A DNA stretch of 61,944 nucleotides from Pullilachnospira_A gallistercoris (GTDB taxonomy: Bacteria > Bacillota > Clostridia > Lachnospirales > Lachnospiraceae): positions 1-61,944 of the forward strand of contig DVHM01000031.1 in the NCBI GenBank assembly GCA_018712125.1. Reading direction: 5' to 3'. Under the pieces are notes generated by a model. That model was not told where the DNA came from. It saw only the letters and a program-made list of their open reading frames with translations, and ran no database searches. Position numbers and translations under genes: made by a program. Positions 24,979 through 34,052 of this stretch are shown one piece after another; position 1 is the first letter of the stretch; the number at the start of each line of letters is the position of its first letter.

Positions 24979-26205
24979 ATGGGAGAATCGATAGATTTTG
25001 TGCGGCAGTTGGAAGAACAGATGCAGGTGTACGGAGTAAAGACCAGCAGGTTTGCGGTAGATGAGGAGAGCCTTCGCAGAAACGGTGGTGGTCTGGAAGA
25101 ATATTTTTTTCAGGATTATGATTACGACCAGAGCCTTGCCAATATCCAAAAGTATTGTGAAGAAGGAGTTGTCTATGTCCTTCGGGATCGTTTTGGTATG
25201 TGGAATTATTCGTTTTTGCTGCCGGGCAGTAAGGATGAGAACGCGGAAATGATGCATATCGGTCCGATCCTGACGGAATCGCCAAAACAGCTCCTTCTGA
25301 CAGTGGCGAAGAAAAACAGTCTGACAGCGGAGCAGGAGCGGGAACTGGAGGAGTATTACTACAGTATCCCATTGATACAGTCCCTGGAGATTTTTGAAGG
25401 ACTCCTGTTTTTACAGTTAAATTATATTTATGGTTATGACGGGCGACTGGAAATCAATCGCATCGAGAGTTATTTCAGAAAGGATGTGATGAGACAAAAG
25501 CCGTTTGAGGAGGAAACCCCACAGCTTTCCATGGAAGTGCTGGAAGAGCGGTATCGACGGGAGGAGGAGTTGCTGTCCGCGATAACAAAGGGAGATATGG
25601 AGGGGGCATATGCGGCACAGAGCAGGCTGGCCGGTTGCCATCTTGAGCTGCTGGCCGGTTACAGTACGCTGCGGGAGGCGAAAAATATGCTCCTGACATC
25701 CAACACTCTGTACCGGAAGGCTGTTCAGGCGGCGGCGGTACATCCGATGCATATCGACCGGATTTCCAGGCATTACGCAAAGCGCATAGAGGAGAGTGTA
25801 TTTGTAAAGGAATTGGAAGAATTATCGCATGAGATGATCCGCAAATACTGTTTTCTGGTAAGGAATCATTCCCTGCTGCAATACTCCAGAGTGGTGCGGG
25901 ATGCGCTCAACTATATCGACAGCCATCTGAGGGAATCGATTTCACTCAAAGGGCTTGCGGAAATCTGCAATGTCAGTTCCAGCCATCTCTCCGCCTGTTT
26001 TAAGAAGGAAGTGGGACAGTCCGTGGTGGATTATATCAACGAGAAGCGGGTGTTTGCGTCTCTGCGCTATCTGGCGACGACAGATCTTTCTGTGGCACAG
26101 ATTGCCGAGCGGGTAGGAATTGGCGATGAAAACTACTTCTCCCGCCTGTTTAAAAAATATCAGAAACGGACTCCGAAACAGTATCGGAATTTGATGCGGC
26201 ATTGA
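24979..26205 (+). CDS. AraC-family regulator with long helical sensor region
   Basis: This 408-residue regulator has a C-terminal AraC/XylS domain (about 308-405): two helix-turn-helices, SLKGLAEICNVSSSHLSACFKKEVGQS and SVAQIAERVGIGDENYFSRLFKKYQKRTPKQYR. The N-terminal 300 residues contain a small alpha/beta sensor part (to about 165) and a helical part with YRREEELLSAITKGDMEGA and a DRISRHYAKRIEES segment, an architecture shared with the AraC proteins at 27776, 50106 and 55015. ATG 24979 with GGAGAAGA upstream is preferred over ATG 24967. It lies directly behind the hendecad-repeat gene. The ligand and targets are unknown. Confidence 0.88.
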   Translation: MGESIDFVRQLEEQMQVYGVKTSRFAVDEESLRRNGGGLEEYFFQDYDYDQSLANIQKYCEEGVVYVLRDRFGMWNYSFLLPGSKDENAEMMHIGPILTESPKQLLLTVAKKNSLTAEQERELEEYYYSIPLIQSLEIFEGLLFLQLNYIYGYDGRLEINRIESYFRKDVMRQKPFEEETPQLSMEVLEERYRREEELLSAITKGDMEGAYAAQSRLAGCHLELLAGYSTLREAKNMLLTSNTLYRKAVQAAAVHPMHIDRISRHYAKRIEESVFVKELEELSHEMIRKYCFLVRNHSLLQYSRVVRDALNYIDSHLRESISLKGLAEICNVSSSHLSACFKKEVGQSVVDYINEKRVFASLRYLATTDLSVAQIAERVGIGDENYFSRLFKKYQKRTPKQYRNLMRH

Positions 26206-26379
26206 CTTTATTCCTTGGATTATTTTATAATTTCTCTGTTTGGCATTCAATCATCCGTATTTGCCGCAAACACATAGGACATGTTGGGAAAGGCGGTTGG
26301 ATTATTTGTGAAAGATTTGTCCGACTCACGCGGAAAAGATTGTGCTGAGAAAAAATGAAATATACCAAGGAGGAAAGAC

Positions 26380-27102
26380 ATGGAGTTGGAACGACAACGA
26401 CGATTTCTGAGGGTATTTTTCTATGTTTTGGGTATGGTTTTGCTGGCCTTCGGCATCAGTCTGAACAAAAAGACGGGGCTGGGCGTCTCGCCGATTGTGT
26501 CGGTAGCTTACTGCGTTTCGCAGATTGGGGGATTCAATTTCGGCAACGCGACTTTTGGACTGTACGCGCTGTTTGTGCTGGTGGAAGTGTTGGCACATCT
26601 GTGGATCTGTCGGCGCATGCAGCTGACGAGGGGGAGAACGCGCCGGGTGGTCTTTCTTGACATTTTGCAGGTGCCGGTCTGCCTTGTGTTTACCAGAGGG
26701 CTGAATCTCTTTGAGGCGCTGCTCCCGGAATTTGCCGAGGATTTCGCCGGTAGTTTCTGGGGCGGATATGCGGAACGGATCCTGGTGCTCGTGCTGGCGA
26801 TCGCGGCGACCGGTGTGGGAGCTGCTTTGACATTGGATGTGAAACTGGTTCCGAATCCCGGAGACGGCATCGTGCAGGCGTTGGCGGACCTGGCGAAGAA
26901 GGAGACCGGATTTATGAAAAACTGTTTTGATTTCGGCTGTATCAGTGTGACCGCGGTTCTCTCTCTGACTATGGTTGGAGGACTGGTAGGCCTGGGATTG
27001 GGGACGGTGCTTGCCATGATTGGCGTGGGTCGAACCATCGCCATTTATCACAGAATTGTGGGAAACCGGATTACAAGCTTGTCGGAGGTAAAGGCGAAAT
27101 GA
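26380..27102 (+). CDS. YczE/YitT-family integral membrane protein
   Basis: This 240-residue protein has about five or six transmembrane helices and the YczE-type N-terminus (VLGMVLLAFGISLNKKTGLGVSPIVSVAYCVS). LDVKLVPNPGDGIVQALA near residue 150 and VGLGLGTVLAMIGVGRTIAIYHR near the end are characteristic of the family, which has unknown transport or regulatory function. ATG 26380 follows AAGGAGG. Its stop overlaps the next gene by four bases (ATGA), so it is translationally coupled to a HAD phosphatase, hinting that both act on the same small molecule. Confidence 0.87.
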   Translation: MELERQRRFLRVFFYVLGMVLLAFGISLNKKTGLGVSPIVSVAYCVSQIGGFNFGNATFGLYALFVLVEVLAHLWICRRMQLTRGRTRRVVFLDILQVPVCLVFTRGLNLFEALLPEFAEDFAGSFWGGYAERILVLVLAIAATGVGAALTLDVKLVPNPGDGIVQALADLAKKETGFMKNCFDFGCISVTAVLSLTMVGGLVGLGLGTVLAMIGVGRTIAIYHRIVGNRITSLSEVKAK

Positions 27103-27740
27103 AAAAAGGTATACTTTTTGATATGGATGGCACATTGTGGGACTCGGCCAGGCAGGTGGCGGAATCCTGGAATCTGGCGGCAGCAGAGAGCGGTTATCCG
27201 GACTGTCATCTGACAACGGAGGACATCCGCTCTGTCATGGGAAAGACCATGGATAAGATCGCGGCGCAGCTCTTTCCTTTTACCAAAGGGCAGGAGCGGG
27301 AGGCGCTTCTGGAGGCCTGCTGCCGGGTGGAGAATGACTATCTGCGGGAGCACGGCGGCATGCTGTACCCGGATCTGCGCCCCACGATGGAGATTCTGAA
27401 GGAAAAGTACCATCTCTATATTGTCAGCAACTGTCAGGCGGGCTACATAGAGGCGTTTCTGGACCACTATGATTTCCGGGATCTATTTGAGGACATCGAG
27501 TGCTACGGCAACAATCGGAAACAGAAGGGGGAAAATATTGCCCTTCTGACCAAGCGCAATCATCTGGACCGGGCCGTCTATGTGGGAGACATCCAGGGGG
27601 ACTATGACGCGGCTTCCTCTGCGGGGCTCCCCTTCATTCATGCCGCCTATGGGTTTGGTAAGATTTCCGCGGAGGTTCCGAAAATTCAGGGACTGGCACA
27701 ACTGCCCCAGGTGGTTCCCTCTATCCTGGATGTGGAATAG
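27099..27740 (+). CDS. HAD-superfamily phosphatase (phosphoglycolate-phosphatase-like)
   Basis: This 213-residue hydrolase has all four HAD motifs: DMDGTLWDS (nucleophile Asp and acid Asp), VSNCQ (motif II Ser), Lys in the KGENIALL region (motif III) and YVGDIQGDYDAA (motif IV acidic pair). The cap between motifs I and II is helical, subclass IA, as in Gph and beta-phosphoglucomutase; the spacing and lack of mutase-specific residues favour a phosphatase. It probably dephosphorylates a small sugar or organic phosphate. It overlaps the YczE gene start-to-stop and converges on the AraC gene at 27776. Confidence 0.88.
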   Translation: MKKGILFDMDGTLWDSARQVAESWNLAAAESGYPDCHLTTEDIRSVMGKTMDKIAAQLFPFTKGQEREALLEACCRVENDYLREHGGMLYPDLRPTMEILKEKYHLYIVSNCQAGYIEAFLDHYDFRDLFEDIECYGNNRKQKGENIALLTKRNHLDRAVYVGDIQGDYDAASSAGLPFIHAAYGFGKISAEVPKIQGLAQLPQVVPSILDVE

Positions 27741-27775
27741 TTGCCGGAGCGCACGGCTATCCGGGAAAGACTGTG

Positions 27776-28987
27776 TCAGGAATGGTTTCTGCGGTATTCA
27801 GATGGCGAGACGCCCATAAATCGGTGGAAGACATCAGAAAAGTGACTGCGTGAGCAGAAACCGAGACGGTCCGCGATAGCGGTAAGGTCGTCGGAGGTAG
27901 TGACAAGGAGCAGGGCCCCATATCGGAGCTTCTGCTCCTTTATATATGCACCTGGAGAAATACCGGTCTCCTCCCGGAATTTTCTGGAAAGATAGCCGGG
28001 GGTATAGCCGGTCAGAGCAGCCAGACCGGCTACTGTCAGTTTTTCCTCCGGGTGGTTTCGCACGTACTCGGCGCAGAATTGAATTTCTCTTGAAAGGGAG
28101 CACGCCTGGTTTTGAATTTCCTGGACCCGGGACAGATAGTCCCGGTACATGGAGGAAATCATGGAGGTCAGTTCCAGGTGGGAACGGTGCTGCTCGATAC
28201 TTCCCATATAGCGGTCTGCCATTCGATAGGCGGTTTCCGGATTCAGGCCGCCGTCTATGGCCGCCTCGGCACACTGGGCGGTCAGGACAATAGCGGCGTC
28301 TTTCAGCTTGCGCAGGGGTGCTGAGATACCGGAGGCGTTGGTGGGAAGAGAGGCGGAAATCTGCGGGAGGTCTGCGCTGTCTTCGGGGAGAGAAAAGCCG
28401 GTGCGCAGATATTCCGTCAGCTCTTTGGTGCGCAGACGGATATCCCGGTAAAGGCCTGGGGCGGTATCCTTGTCCTCGTCCAGTTCCTGATCCACGAGAA
28501 AAGCAAGCTGATGGTAGGAAAGCCGTTCTCCGTTTACGCAATAGTGCAGCATCAGCGCCAGTTGTCCGAAGGTTTTTCGGAAGATAACCGGAAGCTGTCT
28601 CATGGCGCCAATCAGGATGTGTTTTGCCGTAAACTTCATTCCCAGTGTTTCATAATCCCGCAGAAAGGTCTCCATCTCCGACTCCTGCACAGGTTCGTGA
28701 AAGACCGGCCCGAGAAGATGGATTTTCTTCAGCACGCGATCCTGCTTTTCCAGCACGGAAAACCAGACCAGCCCCATGTAGGTTCCCAGGGCATAGGGGG
28801 CGTCGTGATCCCTGGCGTAAGCGCGGATTTTCTCCACAAACCCGCAGCTTGTAAACAGAGTGTACAGGGGCTGTTCGTCGGGACAGTTACTGTAGAGAAG
28901 CGTCCCGTCAGGGGCGCAGGTCCAACAGTAGAGGTGTTCGACGCAGCCGCTCATCCCGTGAAAAAGTTCGATGGCTTCCAGGCTCAT
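27776..28987 (-). CDS. AraC-family regulator with helical sensor region
   Basis: This 403-residue regulator has a C-terminal AraC domain (about 303-402): LTVAGLAALTGYTPGYLSRKFREETGISPGAYIKEQKL and DDLTAIADRLGFCSRSHFSDVFHRFMGVSPSEYRR. The N-terminal part starts with a PAS/PocR-like segment (residues 1-110, with Cys15, 21 and 24 and CPDEQPLY) and continues with the helical block AAIDGGLNPETAYRMADRYMGSIE, which recurs in the 50106 and 55015 proteins. ATG 28987 follows AAAGGAG. It is divergent from the GH43-like gene and probably activates it. Confidence 0.9.
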   Translation of the reverse strand: MSLEAIELFHGMSGCVEHLYCWTCAPDGTLLYSNCPDEQPLYTLFTSCGFVEKIRAYARDHDAPYALGTYMGLVWFSVLEKQDRVLKKIHLLGPVFHEPVQESEMETFLRDYETLGMKFTAKHILIGAMRQLPVIFRKTFGQLALMLHYCVNGERLSYHQLAFLVDQELDEDKDTAPGLYRDIRLRTKELTEYLRTGFSLPEDSADLPQISASLPTNASGISAPLRKLKDAAIVLTAQCAEAAIDGGLNPETAYRMADRYMGSIEQHRSHLELTSMISSMYRDYLSRVQEIQNQACSLSREIQFCAEYVRNHPEEKLTVAGLAALTGYTPGYLSRKFREETGISPGAYIKEQKLRYGALLLVTTSDDLTAIADRLGFCSRSHFSDVFHRFMGVSPSEYRRNHS

Positions 28988-29153
28988 GGCAGTGCTCCTT
29001 TCTTATTGTCCTTTTGTCCATATTGTATCGAAATATGAACGGAAAAGCAAATATGTGAATGTACGAAATGCATTGCGGAGGTTAAGATGAGACTACCGGA
29101 AAGATTTTGGCGAAAAAATTTCAGCGGAGAGATATGCGGAGAGGAGAACAGGA

Positions 29154-31037
29154 ATGAAGATCTATTGCAATCCATTGAATTTCGGTTACAAGTATCAGTT
29201 CAACAAGCAGAATGACGGCAGCGTGGTGGCCTCCCGGGAGGCGGCGGACCCCTCGTTGATCCGCTTTCAGGGGAAATACCTGCTTTTTCCGTCCATGACA
29301 GCGGGCTTTCTCTACAGTGAGGATCTCGCCCACTGGGAATTTCAGCCGACGGAGCATCTGCCCATCTATGATTACGCGCCGGATGTGCGGGCGGCCGGAG
29401 AATATCTGTATTTCTGTGCCTCCAGTCATGAGGAGGGCGTTTTCTACCGCACAAGGGATCCTTTTGGCGATGAGTACGAGCGGATTGAGGGAGCGTTTCC
29501 CTTCTGGGATCCGGACCTGTTTGTGGATGAGGACGGAAAATTTTACTTTTACTGGGGATCTTCCACCACAGAACCCCTCTACGGTATTGAGCTGGATCCG
29601 GCGACGATGCAGCCCGTCGGGGAGAAGGTAGCTCTGTGCGCCATCGACACCGGGAGGAAGGGATATGAGCGCAACGGCGAGAATCATGTTCCCTCCCGCT
29701 CAAAGGAGGAGATGGAGCGGATTCTGGCGGGACTGAATCAGAAGAATATGCCGGAGTCAATGAAGGAGGCTGCCAGAAACTATATCATGGAGCGGCCTTA
29801 CATGGAGGGCGCCTGGGTCAACAAGCACAATGGAGCCTATTATCTGCAATACGGCACGCCGTCTTCGGCCCGCAATATTTACGGCGATGGCGTCTATGTC
29901 AGCGACCGGCCTCTCGGGCCCTATGTGCTGGCAAAGAACAACCCTTACTCCTACAAGCCGGGCGGATTTTTGCCGGGAGCGGGACACGGTTCCACCATGG
30001 AGGATGCAGACGGTTCTGTCTGGCATATCTCGACCATGCGTATCTGCAAGAACCACAATTTTGAGCGCCGGATCGGACTGTGGCCCGCGGGATATGACGC
30101 GGATGGCGAACTCTTCTGCAACCAGCGCTACGGCGACTGGCCCATGGATCTGGAAAAACTGCGGAGAGATCCCTGGGCAAGCCCGGACTGGATGCTTCTG
30201 TCCCACGGCGCGAAGGCAACAGCTTCCTCCACGGCGGAAAAGAAAGTCATTACAGATGCGGCGGCCACGGCTCTGGGAAAGTTCAGAATCAATGAGATTT
30301 CCTATGATCCGCAAAACGTCAGTGACGAGAATGTACAGACCTGGTGGAAGGCCGATCCCCAAAAAGCATCGGAAAGTTCCCAGTGGATTTCGCTGGATCT
30401 GGGAAAGATCTGCGATGTTCACGCTGTACAGCTCAATTTTGCCGATGACGATCTGCGACCCGAACTGCCTGAGGAATTCGGCCTCAGAGACGCGCTGATG
30501 CAGGAGCGGTGGATCGACAGGACGCCGCAGAAGACCCGGTGGCTTTTGGAGGGATCGGAAAACGGAACCGACTGGATGGCGCTTTGTGATAAGCGCCATG
30601 CCGAGACAGATCTGCCCCATGATCTCGTGGCCTCGGAAGATGGCTGGAAATTGCGCTATGTGCGGCTGACTGTGACGGAACTGCCCTACGGACAGACACC
30701 TTGCGTCTCCGGTCTGCGTGTCTTCGGACTGGGCGGCGGCAGCCTGCCCGCGAAACCTGTCGGGGTGACGGCGGACCTTCGGACGCCGCTGGATCTGGAT
30801 GTGAACTGGAAGGATGGAGCAGATATTTCGGGGTTGGAAGAGGAAAAGTCCTGGGATCCGGCTGTGGGCTATGTGGTCAACTGGGGATTCGCGCCGGATA
30901 AGCTCTATCACAGTTACCAGGTGTTTGACGAGAGAGTATCCATCGGCGGACTCGTGAAGGATCAGGCGCTGTACCTTAGGGTGGACAGTTTCAATGAAAA
31001 CGGCATCACAGAGGGAGATGTGAAGAAGATCATCTGA
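29154..31037 (+). CDS. Glycoside hydrolase, GH43-like, with discoidin-type and Fn3-like C-terminal domains
   Basis: This 627-residue cytoplasmic enzyme (no signal peptide) has an N-terminal five-bladed beta-propeller (about 1-345) with the expected acidic residues: Asp in REAADPSLIRF, Asp in FPFWDPDLFVDEDGKFYFYWG and Glu in PYMEGAWV. A discoidin/F5-8C-type carbohydrate-binding domain (about 355-535, including SSQWISLDLGKICDVHAVQLNF) and a Fn3-like tail (about 540-627) follow. GH43 enzymes are mostly alpha-L-arabinofuranosidases, beta-xylosidases or galactosidases; the target is not resolved here. ATG 29154 has GAGGAGA upstream. Divergent from an AraC regulator gene. Confidence 0.85.
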   Translation: MKIYCNPLNFGYKYQFNKQNDGSVVASREAADPSLIRFQGKYLLFPSMTAGFLYSEDLAHWEFQPTEHLPIYDYAPDVRAAGEYLYFCASSHEEGVFYRTRDPFGDEYERIEGAFPFWDPDLFVDEDGKFYFYWGSSTTEPLYGIELDPATMQPVGEKVALCAIDTGRKGYERNGENHVPSRSKEEMERILAGLNQKNMPESMKEAARNYIMERPYMEGAWVNKHNGAYYLQYGTPSSARNIYGDGVYVSDRPLGPYVLAKNNPYSYKPGGFLPGAGHGSTMEDADGSVWHISTMRICKNHNFERRIGLWPAGYDADGELFCNQRYGDWPMDLEKLRRDPWASPDWMLLSHGAKATASSTAEKKVITDAAATALGKFRINEISYDPQNVSDENVQTWWKADPQKASESSQWISLDLGKICDVHAVQLNFADDDLRPELPEEFGLRDALMQERWIDRTPQKTRWLLEGSENGTDWMALCDKRHAETDLPHDLVASEDGWKLRYVRLTVTELPYGQTPCVSGLRVFGLGGGSLPAKPVGVTADLRTPLDLDVNWKDGADISGLEEEKSWDPAVGYVVNWGFAPDKLYHSYQVFDERVSIGGLVKDQALYLRVDSFNENGITEGDVKKII

Positions 31038-31123
31038 CTTTTGAAAAATGATAAGATCATATTGTGACTTTTCTACCAGCTTCGGACTCTAACAGGCAGA
31101 TACGAAAGAGGGGAGGGCGGAGA

Positions 31124-31633
31124 ATGGAAGATTTTTCCATAATTTACCGGCAGTCGGTACAGAAGGTTTACCATTTTCTCCTGGGACTGACCCGCAATCC
31201 GGAACTGGCGGAGGAACTGACGGAGGAAACCTTTTATCAGGCGTATCTCCATCTGGATTCCTTTCGGGAAAAGTGCGCGGTGGATACATGGCTGTGCGCG
31301 ATCGCCAAAAATCTTTATTTCAAAGAGCGAAAGCGTCACAGCCGTTTTCATTTTGGGGAACTGACGGAAACCATGATGCACCGAACCGGGGAGGAGGACG
31401 CTCTGGCCCGCTGGGAGGAAAGGCAGCAGGTGGAGCTGATTCAGCGGCTGCTGGAGGAGATGGAGGAACCATATCGGAGTGTGTTCACGCTGCGCATTTA
31501 CGGCGAGCTGCAGTTTCCGGAAATTGCGGGCATGTATGGAAAATCAGTGTCCTGGGCAAAGATGACTTACTACCGGGCCAAGGCGAAACTGGTGCAGAAA
31601 GTGGAGGAAGAGGATGGAAAAGATAAGAGATGA
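31124..31633 (+). CDS. ECF-type RNA polymerase sigma factor
   Basis: This 169-residue protein has sigma region 2 (about 5-70: YRQSVQKVYHFLLGLTRNPELAEELTEETFYQAYLHLDSFREKCAVDTWLCAIAKNLYFKERKR) and region 4 (about 108-160: EPYRSVFTLRIYGELQFPEIAGMYGKSVSWAKMTYYRAKAKL), with no region 1.1 or 3, as in extracytoplasmic-function sigma factors. ATG 31124 follows GGGGAGGGCGGAG; the open frame from 31064 lacks a ribosome site. Its 3' end overlaps the anti-sigma gene by 20 bases. Upstream, two TGACTTTT copies (about 31035 and 31066) could be part of an autoregulated promoter, but this is weak. Confidence 0.93.
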   Translation: MEDFSIIYRQSVQKVYHFLLGLTRNPELAEELTEETFYQAYLHLDSFREKCAVDTWLCAIAKNLYFKERKRHSRFHFGELTETMMHRTGEEDALARWEERQQVELIQRLLEEMEEPYRSVFTLRIYGELQFPEIAGMYGKSVSWAKMTYYRAKAKLVQKVEEEDGKDKR

Positions 31634-32975
31634 TCAGGTTTGTGAAATTGTGGCGGATCTGCTTCCCTCCTACCTGGAAGGGGAGTGCAGCGAAGCCAGC
31701 AGAAAACTGGTGGAGGCGCATCTGGAGGAGTGCGTAAGATGCAGGGATCTGGCGAAGGCCATGCAGGCAGATTTCGCGTGTATGAAAGAAGAAAATGACC
31801 GGCGAGAAAGGGACGACCGGAGGGAGATTGACGCCCTGCGACGGGTAAAGCGGCGGAGCAGAATACGGACGGCAGTTATTGCCGTTGTTGTGGCGGTCTG
31901 CATGGCATTTGGGGCCGTTGCGGTCTATTCTTTGATCGGGAACGGATTTTCCATCAGAAATCGGACGGCCAGACAGGAGGCGGAGCGGCTGCTTCAGGTC
32001 TGGCGGGAGGATGGAACGGAGGCCTTCGTAAATCAGATGGAGCCCGAAAAGGCCTACGAGGCACTCTGTACCCCTGTGGTGTCTTTCCTTGACCGGTCAG
32101 ATGACATTTCTTACGGAGGAGACGGAAGACAGATTCCCTCCAAACTGGAAGTGGCGTTCCCGGAGGGGAATTCTGAACAGAAATACATGGTGGAGGATAT
32201 CAGCCTGATACAGGATCTGATAGACGACGGGGATGGCAGCATCGGAGGGAAAATTTACCGGGAAAAGGGGCTGGATGCCTATGTTCACTGGATTATGGTT
32301 ACCGGCGAGACAGAGACGCTGGCGGACTCGGCCTGCGACTACATTCTGACAGAGGAGGATTACCTCCGGCTGGAGAAGAAGTACGGACCTATAGAGGATC
32401 CCTGGATCAGCACCCTGGAGGTAAATGGAAAGACCTATTATTATCGCACGGCTATGGGGAGAGAGGGGACCGGGGAGTACGCGGAACATTATCTGGAGGA
32501 ATTTACGGACGATATGCGAAGAGTGGTGCCGGAGATAGAGGATCTGGATCCGCTGTATGTCTATATTGCCAGGAGCAGCATTGTGCCGGAGGAACTCTGG
32601 CAGATCAAGGAGGAGACGCTGGAGAAAATCAGGGGATGGTATGAAAAGTACGCGGCCTACTATAAGGATATGGGGTACGAAACCTTCCGGGAAGGCTGGA
32701 GAAATTATGTGGCGGCAGAGCTGAACCGTATTCTGGGGGAGAACGGGGAGATCACAGACGTTCAACTGGGAAAGAGCAGGGGGTATGACGTCTGGAAGAG
32801 CGGCGATCCCTATGACCCGGAGAATACATCCTGGAATATGATATGGGATGTGGCCTGTTCCGAGGGCAGTTTCTATGTTTATCTCAACGTGGAGGAGGAT
32901 GGATCCGATCCCTGGCTGTACGCGTTCCGCGACGATCGGGTGGAATTTACGAGTTTCGACCCTCTGATGCAGTGA
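31614..32975 (+). CDS. Anti-sigma factor with zinc-finger (ZAS) domain and large ectodomain
   Basis: This 453-residue protein carries an N-terminal anti-sigma zinc-finger (residues about 8-50) with the HxxxCxxC motif in EAHLEECVRCRDL, a basic linker, one transmembrane helix (about 83-104) and a roughly 340-residue extracytoplasmic domain that I do not recognise. The ZAS domain should hold the sigma factor encoded just upstream until a signal reaches the ectodomain. Most ZAS anti-sigma factors have far smaller ectodomains. The gene overlaps the sigma gene by 20 bases, so the pair is co-translated. Confidence 0.87.
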   Translation: MEKIRDDQVCEIVADLLPSYLEGECSEASRKLVEAHLEECVRCRDLAKAMQADFACMKEENDRRERDDRREIDALRRVKRRSRIRTAVIAVVVAVCMAFGAVAVYSLIGNGFSIRNRTARQEAERLLQVWREDGTEAFVNQMEPEKAYEALCTPVVSFLDRSDDISYGGDGRQIPSKLEVAFPEGNSEQKYMVEDISLIQDLIDDGDGSIGGKIYREKGLDAYVHWIMVTGETETLADSACDYILTEEDYLRLEKKYGPIEDPWISTLEVNGKTYYYRTAMGREGTGEYAEHYLEEFTDDMRRVVPEIEDLDPLYVYIARSSIVPEELWQIKEETLEKIRGWYEKYAAYYKDMGYETFREGWRNYVAAELNRILGENGEITDVQLGKSRGYDVWKSGDPYDPENTSWNMIWDVACSEGSFYVYLNVEEDGSDPWLYAFRDDRVEFTSFDPLMQ

Positions 32976-33054
32976 TACTTTTCTCAAAAAAGTACTTTTG
33001 TTTTCCCGGAAAGAATGGTAGGCTAGAAGAGAAAGGGGAAACAGAAGAAGGATC

Positions 33055-33912
33055 ATGGATCATGAGCATGAAGTGGTAGTCCCGAGAGAGGGGATGCCGT
33101 TTAAAATTGATATCTTTGAGGGTGGCGGAGGAAATTATACCCGCGAGGCCCACTGGCATAATTCGGTGGAAATTTTTGCTGTATACGAGGGAAGTCTCGA
33201 CTTTTATTTTCGCAGCAGCAAGTGTGTGGTGGTGCCCGCGGGATATTTTATTATCATCAATCCCAACGAACTCCATTCCATCCACGCGGCGGCGGAGAAT
33301 GTTTCCGTTTATCTCCAGATTCCGCTGGGAGAGTTTTCCAGTTATCTGACGGGAGATCATTTTATCTCCTTCCGGAAGCGGAAGCCGAGCACAGGGCAGG
33401 AGGAGGAGATCCACGCTCTGAGGGAACAGCGGATGCTGACGTTGATGAGGGAAATTTATGACTGCGGGAACGCCATGGAGACCGGTTACCAATTCCAGAT
33501 GCTCAGGGATTACTATGAGATCATGCATATGCTGGTTACCATTTACCGTCAGGAGGAACCGGATGAGAAGCAGTATCGTTCTTCCAAGGCATTGCAGAGG
33601 CTCTCGCCCATCACGGAGTACATGAAGCGGCATTACGCGGAGGAGATTTCCCTCCACAGCCTGGCGGCCCGTTTTGGCTACTCGCCGGAGCACCTGTCAA
33701 GAATGTTTCAGAAATACGCCTACATGAATTACAAGTATTACCTGTCCAGCATCCGGCTGGAACACGCCCGGGAGGAGATGGACAAGGGGGAAAAAACGCT
33801 CAGCGAGATCGCGGTTTCCGTGGGATTTTCCGACAGCCGGGCCATGGCAAAGGCCTTTACCAAGCATTTCGGGATGCTCCCGAGTGAATATCTGAAAATA
33901 TCAAAAAAATGA
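33055..33912 (+). CDS. AraC-family regulator with cupin sensor
   Basis: This 285-residue regulator has an N-terminal cupin domain (about 15-100; HWHNSVEIFAVYEGSLDFYF...VVPAGYFIIINPNELHS) that typically binds a sugar, and a C-terminal AraC domain (about 185-283: SLHSLAARFGYSPEHLSRMFQKYAYMNYKYYL and TLSEIAVSVGFSDSRAMAKAFTKHFGMLPSEYLK). It lies 140 bases upstream of the sugar-isomerase gene on the same strand, with a palindrome at its stop codon, so it is the likely regulator of the isomerase-kinase pathway. ATG 33055 follows GAAGAAGG. Confidence 0.9.
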   Translation: MDHEHEVVVPREGMPFKIDIFEGGGGNYTREAHWHNSVEIFAVYEGSLDFYFRSSKCVVVPAGYFIIINPNELHSIHAAAENVSVYLQIPLGEFSSYLTGDHFISFRKRKPSTGQEEEIHALREQRMLTLMREIYDCGNAMETGYQFQMLRDYYEIMHMLVTIYRQEEPDEKQYRSSKALQRLSPITEYMKRHYAEEISLHSLAARFGYSPEHLSRMFQKYAYMNYKYYLSSIRLEHAREEMDKGEKTLSEIAVSVGFSDSRAMAKAFTKHFGMLPSEYLKISKK

Positions 33913-33963
33913 CATTGCAATGTCAAGAATAACGTCGAAGAGAAATGGACGATTTGATAGAAT
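33910..33963 (+). promoter_or_regulatory. Probable isomerase promoter with 16-base perfect palindrome
   Basis: TGACATTGCAATGTCA (33910-33925) is a perfect palindrome that begins with the AraC gene's stop codon. A TAGAAT -10 box lies at 33958-33963 but no good -35 is seen at the right distance, which suits an activator-dependent promoter. Confidence 0.5.
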
Positions 33964-33977
33964 GAATGCAGAGTGTT

Positions 33978-34032
33978 ACCAGCCGTCGGCAATCCGGCAG
34001 TTCCCGGTTCGCGGACGGCTGGTCGAGTTTTT
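33978..34032 (+). terminator. Terminator-like hairpin in the leader of the sugar-isomerase gene
   Basis: ACCAGCCGTC (33978-33987) pairs perfectly with GACGGCTGGT (34014-34023), followed by CGAG and five T. It lies about 8 bases downstream of the start site expected from the TAGAAT box and 20 bases before the isomerase start, so it may be an attenuator or the terminator of the AraC gene. Confidence 0.65.
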
Positions 34033-34052
34033 AAGAAAAGGAGAAGAGTATT

